Shown here: piece by piece, positions 7,384 through 15,662 of the stretch
Position numbering within the stretch: the stretch's first letter is position 1
Layout: each line of letters begins with the position of its first letter
Assembly (NCBI GenBank): GCA_947303395.1
Contig: CAMYYD010000016.1
Span: 1-45,173, forward strand
DNA length: 45,173 nucleotides
Direction: 5' to 3'
DNA from: an uncultured Bacteroidales bacterium
Lineage (GTDB): Bacteria > Bacteroidota > Bacteroidia > Bacteroidales > F082
The notes under the pieces: generated by a model
Seen by the model: the letters and a program-made list of their open reading frames with translations, nothing else
Database searches by the model: none
What the model was told of the DNA's origin: nothing
Made by a program: the position numbers and the translations under genes

Positions 7384-8526
7384 ATGGACATCAGCGCTTT
7401 TCTCAATCCGGTCAAGGAAGAGGTTGTCGAAAACTGCCATCTGACACAAAAAAAACAGCTTGGCAACACTCTGACTATTTTCAAAAATGAAGAAGACTTT
7501 CCTGAATTGGAAGGTTTTCAGATTGCTATCATCGGAGTTGAAGAAGAGCGTTATGCTGTTGATAATGAAGGATGTAAGGCTGGTCCAGACGCTATCCGCC
7601 ACGCCTTATATCCTTTGTTTAATCACTGGCCGGACCTGAAAATCGTCGACCTTGGCAATGTGAAAGCTGGTTTGCGTGTCGAGGACACCTACTACGCTTT
7701 GAGCGAGGTGTTTTTGACGCTTCTGAAGTATCACATTGTACCAATGATTTTGGGTGGAAGTCAGGATTTGACATATCCGATTTATCAGGTTTACGAAAAC
7801 ACTGGTAAGTTGGTGAATATCACTGCGATAGACCCTCGTTTCGACCTTGGCGAAGATGGCGAAGGCATCAATTCGGAATCGTATTTGAGTCATATAATTT
7901 TGCATCAGCCGAATTATTTGTTCAACTACACCAACATCGGTTATCAGACTTATTACATTGATAATGAGAATATTAACCTGATGAAACAGTTGTTGTTTGA
8001 CATCTATCGGTTGGGAACAATTAAAAATCGGGCTGAGCTTTCCGAGCCGTTGCTTCGTAGCGCTGATATCATCACTATCGATGCGGCTGCTTTCTGTGCC
8101 GCTGACATGCCTGGTGTGAAACGTAGTTCGCCAAACGGATTTAGCAGTGAGGACGGCTGCAAGATGACACGTTACGCCGGCTTGAACCCGAAACTGACAT
8201 CGATAGGATTTTTTAACTATAATCCAAGTTTTGATGTCAACTATCAGAGTGCCAATAACTTAGCGGAGATGATTTGGTACTTCTTGGAAGGTTTTTCGTT
8301 TCGTCAGAACGACTTCCCTACAGCTGAAAACCGCGATGAGTTCACGAAATATATCGTAAAACTTGAAGATTACGATGAACTCATTTTTTTATGCCACAAA
8401 ACTACCGGCAAATGGTGGATGGAGATTTCCGAACACTTCATCCCGTGCTCAAAATCTGATTACGACATGGCAATGAGAAATGAATTACCCGACAGATGGT
8501 GGCAGTTTTATCAGAAGTTAATGTAA
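7384..8526 (+). CDS. Degenerate arginase/formimidoylglutamase-fold protein
   Basis: A 380-aa protein with the ureohydrolase layout but altered metal sites. GPDAIRHALYPL near residue 60 and MILGGSQDLTYPIYQ near 120 match the family frame, yet the usual GGDHS has lost its His. The usual DAHxD is DPRFD (ITAIDPRFDLGEDG), and the last motif SxDxDxxDP reads ITIDAAAFCAADMPG. The two-manganese centre of arginase, agmatinase and HutG therefore looks incomplete. Relatives in Bacteroidota are usually annotated as formimidoylglutamase, but histidine breakdown genes are absent here. It follows glyS by 2 nt, and its 3' end overlaps ruvC on the other strand by 9 nt. Function is uncertain, and it may be non-catalytic. 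Confidence 0.7.
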   Translation: MDISAFLNPVKEEVVENCHLTQKKQLGNTLTIFKNEEDFPELEGFQIAIIGVEEERYAVDNEGCKAGPDAIRHALYPLFNHWPDLKIVDLGNVKAGLRVEDTYYALSEVFLTLLKYHIVPMILGGSQDLTYPIYQVYENTGKLVNITAIDPRFDLGEDGEGINSESYLSHIILHQPNYLFNYTNIGYQTYYIDNENINLMKQLLFDIYRLGTIKNRAELSEPLLRSADIITIDAAAFCAADMPGVKRSSPNGFSSEDGCKMTRYAGLNPKLTSIGFFNYNPSFDVNYQSANNLAEMIWYFLEGFSFRQNDFPTAENRDEFTKYIVKLEDYDELIFLCHKTTGKWWMEISEHFIPCSKSDYDMAMRNELPDRWWQFYQKLM

Positions 8527-9114
8527 CTTTTTATCAGGATTTTGTTGTAAAAACATCTCCCAACTGTTAAATTTCTTCTTTCCTTTCGGGATTTTTGGCA
8601 ATTTTGGATCATCGGTTCCTCCAACGATGTTGAGTTGGTTTTGGAAGCTGTGACAAACCGCAGCTGCCATTGCGTCGGTAGCGTCGAGATAATCAGGATG
8701 TTCGGTAAAATTGCATATTTTCTGTACCATTGCAGCGACTTGCTCCTTCGAAGCGGCTCCGTTTCCTGTTATCGACTGTTTGATTTTTCTTGGAGAATAT
8801 TCAAAAATCGGGATGTCGCGATAGAGTGCCGCTGCCATTGCGACACCTTGTGCTCGACCCAGTTTCAGCATCGACTGAACGTTTTTTCCGAAGAAAGGCG
8901 CCTCAATGGCAAGCTCGTCAGGATGGTATTCATCGATTATTTCGAGAACGCGTTCAAAGATTTTTCTCAGCTTAAGTGCTTGATTTTCAAGCTTGCTTAG
9001 TTTTAAAACACCCATGCGAATCATGCTCAGCTCCTTGCCTCTCTGAAGGATGAGACCATAACCCATCACCATCGTTCCCGGGTCGATACCTAATATTATT
9101 CGGTCAGTTTTCAA
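8518..9114 (-). CDS. ruvC: Crossover junction endodeoxyribonuclease RuvC
   Basis: A 198-aa Holliday-junction resolvase that works with RuvAB in recombination repair. The RNase H-like acidic residues are visible: D in LGIDPGTMVMGYG near residue 11, E in LAIEAPFFGKNVQS near 70, and the C-terminal pair in LDATDAMAAAVCHSF near 150. The start is a TTG at 9114: the preceding in-frame codons are ATT and a stop, and the protein begins right at the family N-terminus, so no ATG is possible without losing the first strand. A lysine-rich tail of about 35 residues extends beyond the catalytic core. It is divergent from the flippase-like gene and convergent with the arginase-fold gene. Confidence 0.93.
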   Translation of the reverse strand: MKTDRIILGIDPGTMVMGYGLILQRGKELSMIRMGVLKLSKLENQALKLRKIFERVLEIIDEYHPDELAIEAPFFGKNVQSMLKLGRAQGVAMAAALYRDIPIFEYSPRKIKQSITGNGAASKEQVAAMVQKICNFTEHPDYLDATDAMAAAVCHSFQNQLNIVGGTDDPKLPKIPKGKKKFNSWEMFLQQNPDKKLH

Positions 9115-9121
9115 AATTTAT

Positions 9122-9129
9122 TATCTTTG
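9122..9129 (+). promoter_or_regulatory. -7 promoter word very close to the next start
   Basis: TATCTTTG followed by CAG, ending 8 nt before the ATG at 9138. With the usual 5-7 nt to the transcription start, the mRNA would have a leader of only a few bases. Confidence 0.5.
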
Positions 9130-9137
9130 CAGTCGAA

Positions 9138-10136
9138 ATGAGTGTGAATTCACATAATGCAAAAATAAAAAAAATCGCTGAAATGGCGATAAAAATTATT
9201 ATTGTGCTTGCCGGATGCTGGGTGCTTTATGTGAAAATCATTAAAAATCAAGACATTACGGAGATGTGGGATTCGGTGAAAACATCATTTTCATCAACAC
9301 AAAATGTGCTTTTGATGGTTCTTGCATTCATTTTGATGCCTATCAATATGGCTCTCGAAACCAGAAAATGGCAAAAATCGATATTGCCAATCGAAAAGGT
9401 TCCGTTCAAAAAAGCATACACGGCTATTTTCACCGGAATCACTGCAGGAATGATGTTTCCGAACCGAACCGGCGACTTCCTCGGACGTATTTTCATCCTC
9501 GAAAAAGGCAACAGAATCAAGGCTGCAATGCTAACTTTTGTTGGAAACATCGCTCAGATGCTTGTCACGGTTAGTCTCGGTTGCATTGCATGGATTTTCT
9601 TTGCGCAAGAGAATCATTACGTACTTATTATTTCATTGATTATCATTGTTTTAGGTTATTTGATGTATTTTAATATTCATATTTTAAAACATCTGCAACG
9701 ACTGATTCCAATGAAATGGCGGTCGAAAGCGGAAAAGTATGTGGATATTTTCAGCAGTTTTTCTAGACACGATTTGACTCAGATATTGTTCTTGGCCTTA
9801 GCTAAATACGCAGTTTATTCGTTTCAGTTTGTGCTTCTGATCTGGGCTTTCGACGTGCCGCTCAACTATTTCGAGGCGATGATTCCAATCATGATTACAT
9901 ACCTTTTGATGACTGTGATTCCTTATATCACAATAACAGAAATTGCAGTGCGCGGAGGCGTTTGTATATCGGTTTTTGAGGCATGGCTGAGCATCAAAGG
10001 CATCAGCACTTCGTTAACGATGATGGTGTTTTCGGCCAGCACCATGCTTTGGCTGTATAACCTGGCGACTCCGGCGGTTTTGGGGTTGTTTTTCATCAGA
10101 AAATTGAAATTTATCAGGAGCAATTATGAGTCTTGA
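9138..10136 (+). CDS. Flippase-like membrane protein (LPG synthase TM / UPF0104 family)
   Basis: A 332-aa integral membrane protein with about eight hydrophobic spans, starting with IIIVLAGCWVLYVKII. The phrase AYTAIFTGITAGMMFPNRTGDFLGR (here split: AYTAIFTGITAGM, then NRTGDFLGR) near residues 95-115 is the hallmark of the lysylphosphatidylglycerol synthase transmembrane / flippase-like family. The C-terminal part has ITEIAVRGGVC and the usual final helix. Relatives move or modify lipids, but the substrate cannot be read from sequence. The gene overlaps the glycosyltransferase by 11 nt, so the pair may act together on a lipid-linked or surface glycan; that is inference from context. Confidence 0.85.
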   Translation: MSVNSHNAKIKKIAEMAIKIIIVLAGCWVLYVKIIKNQDITEMWDSVKTSFSSTQNVLLMVLAFILMPINMALETRKWQKSILPIEKVPFKKAYTAIFTGITAGMMFPNRTGDFLGRIFILEKGNRIKAAMLTFVGNIAQMLVTVSLGCIAWIFFAQENHYVLIISLIIIVLGYLMYFNIHILKHLQRLIPMKWRSKAEKYVDIFSSFSRHDLTQILFLALAKYAVYSFQFVLLIWAFDVPLNYFEAMIPIMITYLLMTVIPYITITEIAVRGGVCISVFEAWLSIKGISTSLTMMVFSASTMLWLYNLATPAVLGLFFIRKLKFIRSNYES

Positions 10137-11262
10137 GACAATCCATATTATTTTGAATATTATATTGATATTCGCTGCTTTGTATCTGATTTGCATCGGG
10201 GCGTTTACATATGGATTGTTTGTGCTGTCGCATTCACACCCTGTCATTTCGACCGAAGCGAAGCGTAGTGGAGAAATCTCTGTCATTATCGCTGCTCGCA
10301 ACGAAGGCACCAACATCGAAAAATTATTGCAATCTCTTTATAATCAATCGTTTAATAAAGAAAGATTCGAGGTAATAATCGTCGATGACCATTCAACAGA
10401 TGATACATCGGAGGTCTCCGAGAACTTCCGAGTTCTCCACCCTGAAATGAACCTCAAAATCTTAAAAGCGACTGGAACCGGCAAAAAACAAGCAATCTTC
10501 CAAGCCTTACATGCTGCTGAAAATGAATTGGTTATGGTCACCGATGCCGACTGCGAGCTGCCTGAGCGTTGGATAGATTCTATGGTTGGTTATTTTGTGC
10601 AAAACAACCTCAAAATGTTGCTCGGCCCAGTGCTTTTGTCGCCTGCAAACTCCTTATTTGAAAAACTGCAAGTACTTGAGCATCTTAGTCTTATCGCGAG
10701 CACTGCAGGTTCAGCAGCCATCGGGATGCCGGTGATGTGCAACGGTGCCAATATGATGTACGATCGTCAAGCCGCTCTCAACGTTGAAAAATACCGCACT
10801 GACATGAAAATCGCATCAGGCGACGACATGTTCCTGATGGAGCAGTTTATCAAACATTATGGAAGCAAATCGGTGAGTTTTCTCCTTGATAATGAAGCGA
10901 TTGTGAACACAGCTACGATGCCTAATCTGAAAGCATTTTTCCGTCAAAGGAAACGTTGGGCTTCGAAAACCAAGGCATATACCAACTGGAAAATCATAGC
11001 CACCGCACTCATCGTGCTGTTGTTTAATCTGAGCATCGTTTTCTTCTTCGCTGCAGGCTTTTTCATGCGCGTTTTCTGGGTTTTCTTTGTGCTTTACGTC
11101 ATCATGAAAACCCTCATCGACTTCCCTATTTTAAAGAGAATCACGCATTTTATGCAACAGCAGAAACTGCTCCGTTGGATGATCCTATTGGAGTTTGTTT
11201 ACCCGTTTTACGTAGTGTTTACTGCGTTTTCGGGATTGTTTGCAAATGTTAAATGGAAATGA
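10126..11262 (+). CDS. Family 2 glycosyltransferase, membrane-bound, with repeat-derived linker
   Basis: A 378-aa GT2 enzyme. An N-terminal helix (about residues 8-34) is followed by the catalytic domain: ISVIIAARNEGTNIEKLLQ, VIIVDDHSTDDT, VMVTDADCELP (the DxD-type metal site) and the QRKRW-like acceptor motif FFRQRKRWASKTKAY near 270. Two or three C-terminal helices follow. It uses a nucleotide sugar on the cytoplasmic face; acceptor unknown. It is coupled to the flippase-like gene (11-nt overlap, AGGAG before the ATG). Residues about 40-52 (VISTEAKRSGEIS) are encoded by a 38-bp repeat identical to an intergenic one at 43266, and residues about 95-105 lie over a second repeat type (family D). 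Confidence 0.9.
   Translation: MSLETIHIILNIILIFAALYLICIGAFTYGLFVLSHSHPVISTEAKRSGEISVIIAARNEGTNIEKLLQSLYNQSFNKERFEVIIVDDHSTDDTSEVSENFRVLHPEMNLKILKATGTGKKQAIFQALHAAENELVMVTDADCELPERWIDSMVGYFVQNNLKMLLGPVLLSPANSLFEKLQVLEHLSLIASTAGSAAIGMPVMCNGANMMYDRQAALNVEKYRTDMKIASGDDMFLMEQFIKHYGSKSVSFLLDNEAIVNTATMPNLKAFFRQRKRWASKTKAYTNWKIIATALIVLLFNLSIVFFFAAGFFMRVFWVFFVLYVIMKTLIDFPILKRITHFMQQQKLLRWMILLEFVYPFYVVFTAFSGLFANVKWK
10243..10280 (+). repeat. Family B 38-bp repeat inside the glycosyltransferase gene
   Basis: A 38-nt sequence starting GTCATTTCGACCGAAG and ending GTGGAGAAATCTC. It is identical over all 38 bases to the reverse complement of 43266-43303. Here it is read in frame as VISTEAKRSGEIS, between the membrane helix and the catalytic domain. 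Confidence 0.9.
10409..10438 (+). repeat. Family D string of GAGNNCTC palindromes, copy 1
   Basis: GGAGGTCTCCGAGAACTTCC then GAGTTCTCC: three near-palindromic 8-mers of the form GAGNNCTC, one or two bases apart. It lies in frame in the glycosyltransferase, just after VDDHSTDDT. A similar string occurs in polA at 33273. The protein length here is normal, so this copy could be chance. Confidence 0.5.
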
Positions 11263-11265
11263 TTC

Positions 11266-11293
11266 GTAGGGGCGAAAAATGTTTCGCCCGTAC
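11266..11293. repeat. Family C palindrome, copy 2, between convergent genes
   Basis: Arms GGGGCGAAA and TTTCGCCC with GTAG/GTAC ends, followed by AATTTTT. It starts 3 nt after the glycosyltransferase stop and ends 5 nt before the elbB stop on the other strand, so it could terminate both transcripts. Confidence 0.75.
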
Positions 11294-11298
11294 AATTT

Positions 11299-11946
11299 TT
11301 AATTGTTTACCATCTCCTCCACCAAATTCCACGCTCCTTGATAAACATCTTTTAATGTTGCATCAAGCATGAAACATGGTGTTGAATAAATTTTATTTTC
11401 CTTGTCGATAGCCACTCCACCGTGAGTTGTTTCGGTGTGTTTGCAGCCGATTTGTGCAAGCTCTTTTGCTTGACGGCAATTGCCGCTTCCCATTGTTACA
11501 TTGACGTTTCCGAGCACCTTGGCGACCATCAACGGTGCGATGCACATTGCTCCTATAGGCTTACCTTGAGCGTGAATATCCTTGATAGCTTTTTCAACCT
11601 CTTTATTTACCTTGAAATTGATGCCGTCAATAGCGTATGTGAAGATATTTTTTGCAGCTCCACTGCCACCTGGGAACAATAAAGCGTCGAAATTATCAGC
11701 GTTAAACCTGCTTAATGGCAAAATCTTTCCACGAACAATACGTGCTGCTTCAACCATCATGTTGCGCTTTTCGTTTGTGCGCTGTCCAGTCACATGGTTG
11801 CAAACCTCATATAGGTTTTCATCTGGTGCAAATGCCTGATATTCAATGTTATGCTGGTCTAAAGCCAACAATAATGTCACGGTTTCGTTGATTTCCGAGC
11901 CGTCCATAGTGCCGCATCCGGCAAGAATTACCGCTACTTTTTTCAT
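11299..11946 (-). CDS. elbB: Isoprenoid biosynthesis glyoxalase ElbB
   Basis: A 215-aa member of the DJ-1/PfpI superfamily, ElbB branch. Landmarks: VILAGCGTMDGSEINETV at the N-terminus, LLFPGGSGAAKNIF, and the nucleophile elbow PIGAMCIAPLMVAKVLG with Cys near residue 135. ETTHGGVAIDKENKIYSTPC follows. Length is normal. The E. coli protein is linked to isoprenoid synthesis and has glyoxalase activity; the physiological substrate is unclear. Its ATG overlaps the stop of the upstream CvpA-like gene by 4 nt, so the two form an operon. The family C hairpin follows its stop. Confidence 0.92.
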   Translation of the reverse strand: MKKVAVILAGCGTMDGSEINETVTLLLALDQHNIEYQAFAPDENLYEVCNHVTGQRTNEKRNMMVEAARIVRGKILPLSRFNADNFDALLFPGGSGAAKNIFTYAIDGINFKVNKEVEKAIKDIHAQGKPIGAMCIAPLMVAKVLGNVNVTMGSGNCRQAKELAQIGCKHTETTHGGVAIDKENKIYSTPCFMLDATLKDVYQGAWNLVEEMVNN

Positions 11947-12512
11947 ATCAAATCGTCTACAAAATCTTCAACATCTTCTTTTTCGTGCTTGAAAGTTTTC
12001 TCAACCTTATCGAATTCTTTGTCGATTTTTTCAATCCAGCCATCTTTGTTCTCATAAATCCATGTTGCTACCTTCTCGGAACTCTTGTAAAGTCTGGAGT
12101 TTTCGCAGGTTTCTTCTTTCAATACATTTTTAATTCCAAAGAAATCGAGAAGCAAAATCAAAACTCCTACGAGTAAAAATCCTTGCGCGACTCCAAAGAC
12201 AAATCCGCCCAGTTTATCGATAAAACCTAAACTCATCGAAGATACTAAATCTGAAATTTGTCCGCCTAACCAATTGATTAACAATGCTAAAGCAATGAAA
12301 ACGAGGATGAACGAAATCACCGACATCCATTCCTGACTGACATTGATGATATCGCCAAGCCATTTTCCAACATAGTCAGAAAGTTTCATCGCTCCGTAAA
12401 TTCCAAAAAGAAAAGCCAAAAGAGAAAAAGCTTCTCTGATAATGCCATTTTTCAATCCGCTTAAAGCGAAGATTATCAATATGATACCGATGATAATGTC
12501 TAAGTAGTTCAT
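11943..12512 (-). CDS. CvpA family membrane protein
   Basis: A 189-aa protein with four hydrophobic spans in the first 125 residues (IIIGIILIIFALSGLKNGII, then spans near 30-45, 65-85 and 100-122) and the CvpA/colicin V production family start (DIIIGIILIIFALSGLKNG). The charged C-terminal tail (about residues 150-189, EKIDKEFDKVEKTFKHEK) is likely cytoplasmic and helical. In E. coli CvpA is needed for colicin V production and bile-salt tolerance; the molecular role is unsettled. It is first gene of an operon with elbB (ATGA overlap) and has a -7 word on the minus strand at 12546-12553. Confidence 0.8.
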   Translation of the reverse strand: MNYLDIIIGIILIIFALSGLKNGIIREAFSLLAFLFGIYGAMKLSDYVGKWLGDIINVSQEWMSVISFILVFIALALLINWLGGQISDLVSSMSLGFIDKLGGFVFGVAQGFLLVGVLILLLDFFGIKNVLKEETCENSRLYKSSEKVATWIYENKDGWIEKIDKEFDKVEKTFKHEKEDVEDFVDDLI

Positions 12513-12545
12513 GATGTTTTTAGTTTTTAATGTTAAAACAGGGTG

Positions 12546-12553
12546 TAAAATTA
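12546..12553 (-). promoter_or_regulatory. -7 promoter word for the cvpA-like/elbB operon
   Basis: The minus strand reads TAATTTTAC, close to TAnnTTTG, 33 nt before the ATG at 12512. It is back to back with a plus-strand word at 12595. Confidence 0.4.
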
Positions 12554-12594
12554 CAAATTTTTGAAAAAATACAATACATTTTTTAAATTTTTAT

Positions 12595-12602
12595 TATTTT
12601 TG
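12595..12602 (+). promoter_or_regulatory. -7 promoter word upstream of glnS
   Basis: TATTTTTG followed by TAGC, about 105 nt before the glnS ATG. The leader would contain the shortened family A repeat at 12626. Confidence 0.45.
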
Positions 12603-12625
12603 TAGCTTAATTTTGGTTAAAAGTT

Positions 12626-12689
12626 GTCTCTCGTGGATAAGCAGTTAGAGCAGTTATTTTTCAAATATTTCTGCGATTTCTGCGTGAGA
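12626..12689 (+). repeat. Family A repeat, shortened copy (glnS leader)
   Basis: The left part (CTCTCGTGGATAAGCAG...) and right part (TTTCTGCGATTTCTGCGTG) match the ends of the family A element, especially copy 3 at 24574, but the palindromic centre is missing. It looks like a deletion derivative. The right end is 19 nt before the glnS start. Confidence 0.55.
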
Positions 12690-12707
12690 TTATAAAAAGA
12701 AATAATT

Positions 12708-14450
12708 ATGATTTCCGAAGAAGCTGAAAAAGAAGAAAAGAAATCGCTGAATTTCATTGAAGCGAAAGTTGAGGAAGATTTACGAAACGGCAAGAACGCC
12801 AAGCGAATCCAGACGCGTTTCCCTCCTGAGCCTAACGGCTACCTCCACATCGGTCACGCCAAGGCCATCTGCTTGGATTTCGGCATCGCCAAGAACTACG
12901 GCGGCGTTTGCAACCTGCGTTTCGACGACACCAACCCTACCAAGGAGAATATGGAATATGTGGATGCCATCAAAGAAGACATCCAATGGCTTGGTTATCA
13001 ATGGGGTAACGAATATTATGCTTCAGATTATTTCCAGCAGCTTTGGGATTTTGCTATCGAACTGATTAAACGTGGCAAGGCATATATCGACGAGCAGTCG
13101 TCGGAGGAAATCGCAGCGCAGAAAGGCACTCCGACGCAGCCTGGCACCGAAAGTCCATATCGTAACCGCCCGATTGAGGAGTCGCTTGAACTTTTCAACA
13201 AGATGAACTCAGGCGAGATTGAAGAAGGAAAGATGGTGCTTCGCGCAAAGATTGATATGGCCAACCCAAACATGCACTTCCGCGATCCTATCATCTACCG
13301 CGTGGTTAAGACTCCGCATCATCGCACTGGCACCAAATGGAACGCCTACCCAATGTACGACTTCGCTCACGGTCAGAGCGACTATTTCGAGGGCGTGACA
13401 CACTCACTTTGCACACTTGAATTTGTGGTGCACCGTCCACTTTACGATTTGTTTGTAGACTGGCTCAAGGAAATCCGAGGTGAAGGTGACAATATGGATG
13501 ACAACCGTCCGCGTCAGACCGAGTTCAACAAGCTGAACCTCAACTACACCCTGATGAGCAAGCGTAACCTGCTGATTTTGGTGAAAGAAGGCGTGGTGAA
13601 CGGCTGGGATGACCCACGAATGCCTACGATTTGCGGCTTCCGTCGCCGTGGCTACACTCCTGAGTCAATTCATAAGTTCATCGATAAGATTGGATACACA
13701 ACATACGACGCTCTGAACGACTTTGCGTTGCTTGAGAGCTCAATCCGTGAAGATTTGAACGCCCGTGCTACACGTGTGGCAGCAGTCGTTAATCCTGTTA
13801 AGCTGGTGATTACCAACTATCCTGAAGGTCAGACCGAGGAACTTGAGGCAATCAACAACCCGGAAGATGAGTCGGCAGGCAGCCATAAGATTGAATTCAG
13901 CCGCGAGCTGTGGATTGAGAAGGAAGACTTCATGGAATGCCCTCCGAACAAGTATTTCCGCCTCACTCCAGGCAAGGAAGTGCGTCTGAAAAACGCCTAC
14001 ATCGTGAAATGCACCGGCTGCAAGAAAGACGAAAACGGCGAAGTTGTTGAGGTTTATGCTGAATATGACCCTATGACACGCAGCGGAATGCCTGAAGCTA
14101 ACCGTAAGGTTAAAGGCACTATCCATTGGGTAAGTCAGGCACACTGCATCAAGGCAGAAGTGAGACTTTACGACCGTCTCTGGAACGTGGAAAACCCACG
14201 CGATGAGCTGGCACGCTTGCAGGATGAAGGCAACACTCCAATCGAGGCAATGCGTAAGATGATGAATCCTAACTCATTGGAAATCAGAACAGAATGCTAC
14301 GTTGAGAAATATCTCGCTGATGCAAAACCTCTCGACCATTTCCAGTTCCAGAGAATAGGATATTTCACTGTCGACAAAGACAGCACACCAGAACATCTGG
14401 TATTCAACAGAACCGTAGGATTGAAAGATACTTGGTCAAAAACGAATTAA
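12708..14450 (+). CDS. glnS: Glutamine--tRNA ligase
   Basis: A 580-aa class I glutaminyl-tRNA synthetase that charges tRNA-Gln directly. The catalytic core has TRFPPEPNGYLHIGHAKAI (HIGH motif near residues 50-53), LRFDDTNPTKE, and a KMSKS-type loop NYTLMSKRNLL near 280. The C-terminal half is the GlnRS-type beta-barrel anticodon-binding region (SREL.IEKEDFMECPPNKYF, then TIHWVSQAHC). Length is close to E. coli GlnS. With this enzyme, the tRNA-dependent amidation route for Gln-tRNA is not needed. It starts a run of four same-strand genes; the next gene begins 1 nt after its stop. Confidence 0.95.
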   Translation: MISEEAEKEEKKSLNFIEAKVEEDLRNGKNAKRIQTRFPPEPNGYLHIGHAKAICLDFGIAKNYGGVCNLRFDDTNPTKENMEYVDAIKEDIQWLGYQWGNEYYASDYFQQLWDFAIELIKRGKAYIDEQSSEEIAAQKGTPTQPGTESPYRNRPIEESLELFNKMNSGEIEEGKMVLRAKIDMANPNMHFRDPIIYRVVKTPHHRTGTKWNAYPMYDFAHGQSDYFEGVTHSLCTLEFVVHRPLYDLFVDWLKEIRGEGDNMDDNRPRQTEFNKLNLNYTLMSKRNLLILVKEGVVNGWDDPRMPTICGFRRRGYTPESIHKFIDKIGYTTYDALNDFALLESSIREDLNARATRVAAVVNPVKLVITNYPEGQTEELEAINNPEDESAGSHKIEFSRELWIEKEDFMECPPNKYFRLTPGKEVRLKNAYIVKCTGCKKDENGEVVEVYAEYDPMTRSGMPEANRKVKGTIHWVSQAHCIKAEVRLYDRLWNVENPRDELARLQDEGNTPIEAMRKMMNPNSLEIRTECYVEKYLADAKPLDHFQFQRIGYFTVDKDSTPEHLVFNRTVGLKDTWSKTN

Positions 14451-14451
14451 T

Positions 14452-15657
14452 ATGAAAATAGAAAAGGATTTCATTGAAGGCTTATACGCTTCATTGCCGG
14501 AAGAGACAAGGCATTACCTGGATATTGCAATCGAAAAGATAGTTGAAGCTAAGCGCCGTGGCGGCAAGGTGGTTGTTGTAACAGGCTCCGGCCCTAACAT
14601 CCACGAAGGTGTCACCACTTTGATTGCCGAGTTCATCAACAAGGGCTTAATCGACGGAGTTACAACAAGCTCAGCTGTCGTCTCGCACGAGATGGGTGGC
14701 GTTCTCGATAAGGTAAAACGTATTAACATCCACGACATCGGTGAGGAATTTCTTGATTTCGAAAAAATGCCTCGTGGCGACATATTTGAGCTCACCGAAC
14801 TCACTGACGCTCAATGGGCTGACCTCAAGAAAGAGATGATTATCGACGATGCTTTGGTGCAGCGTTGCAACGAAAAAGAAGGCACAGTCATCATCAAGGC
14901 GGCTGCTAACATGGCATACCCGATGGGATTGCGCAATGAAACATTTGCCGCAAGCATTATGGAGATTGCGCACACCAAGCACGTTCCGTTTGAGGAAGTT
15001 GTGGGTTGGGGTTGCGATGAGCGTACAATGCTCGGAGCGGGTGTCCGCAACAACGTTCCAGTGCTCGTCAGCGTACCACAGCTTATCGGTGGCGGCCAGG
15101 TCGGTATCAGCATCGCCGACAGTATTCCGGTGAGCGACAGAACGTTCCGCATCTCAAAGATGTTAGGCAGCGCTGACGTCATCATTGAATCGGCAGTGGC
15201 ATTGACACAGGAGATTCACGACGGTCCGTTTGAGACTTACACAGGTCACGGCATCTGGGCAAGCTGGAACGGCTATCCGACATATAGCCTCAAAGACAAG
15301 ACTTTGATTCGTTTCGACCTCGACGAAAACCTCAAGAAAGCCTGGGATCTGGATAAGAAATCAGGCGACGTGCAGGCCGCTATCGATAAGGGTTTGCCGA
15401 AGACCAAGATGTCGAAAATCCCGTTCCGTATGGAGATGTCGGCGTTTTCACGTCTCGAGAAGTCTATCCCAGTTGTGGGCGATATAGGCGTTCTTTGGTC
15501 AGTGATGGCATTGAAAGTATCGCAAGCGCTTGGCATCGAGCTCGACTACATCAGCTATCCGCAGCAAACCGAGCCAGGAAAGGCAATGCGCGAGTGGATT
15601 GTTGATAACATCGACTACATGAAAATGGATAAAATTAAAGAATGGTTAAACAAATAA
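14452..15657 (+). CDS. Uncharacterised protein, distant deoxyhypusine-synthase-like / LOR-type fold
   Basis: A 401-aa soluble protein. An early Rossmann-like segment, GGKVVVVTGSGPNIHEGVTT followed by LIAEFINKGLIDGVTTSSAV (residues about 38-80), resembles the start of deoxyhypusine-synthase-like and LOR/SDH domains, where a helix after a Gly/Ser loop precedes a VD..VTT strand. Later conserved-looking blocks are GWGCDERTMLGAGVRNN, PQLIGGGQVGISIADSIP and EIHDGPFETYTGHGIWASW. Bacteria of this group have no eIF5A to modify, so hypusine formation is not expected, and the catalytic Lys of that enzyme was not located. It sits 1 nt after glnS and directly before an ECF-transporter S component. The exact family is not recognised; the fold assignment is tentative. 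Confidence 0.45.
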   Translation: MKIEKDFIEGLYASLPEETRHYLDIAIEKIVEAKRRGGKVVVVTGSGPNIHEGVTTLIAEFINKGLIDGVTTSSAVVSHEMGGVLDKVKRINIHDIGEEFLDFEKMPRGDIFELTELTDAQWADLKKEMIIDDALVQRCNEKEGTVIIKAAANMAYPMGLRNETFAASIMEIAHTKHVPFEEVVGWGCDERTMLGAGVRNNVPVLVSVPQLIGGGQVGISIADSIPVSDRTFRISKMLGSADVIIESAVALTQEIHDGPFETYTGHGIWASWNGYPTYSLKDKTLIRFDLDENLKKAWDLDKKSGDVQAAIDKGLPKTKMSKIPFRMEMSAFSRLEKSIPVVGDIGVLWSVMALKVSQALGIELDYISYPQQTEPGKAMREWIVDNIDYMKMDKIKEWLNK

Positions 15658-15662
15658 ATACT

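Noticed and set aside
10344..10541. Opposite-strand reading frames inside the glycosyltransferase and similar long shadows inside metG, topA, glyS and the TPR genes (for example 17385-18359 minus)
   Set aside because: They follow from the codon pattern of the real genes, have no family motifs and no promoter word, and would require overlapping antisense genes.
14452..15657. Calling the 401-aa protein a true deoxyhypusine synthase
   Set aside because: Only the early Rossmann-like pattern agrees; the catalytic Lys region was not found, and bacteria of this kind lack the eIF5A substrate.
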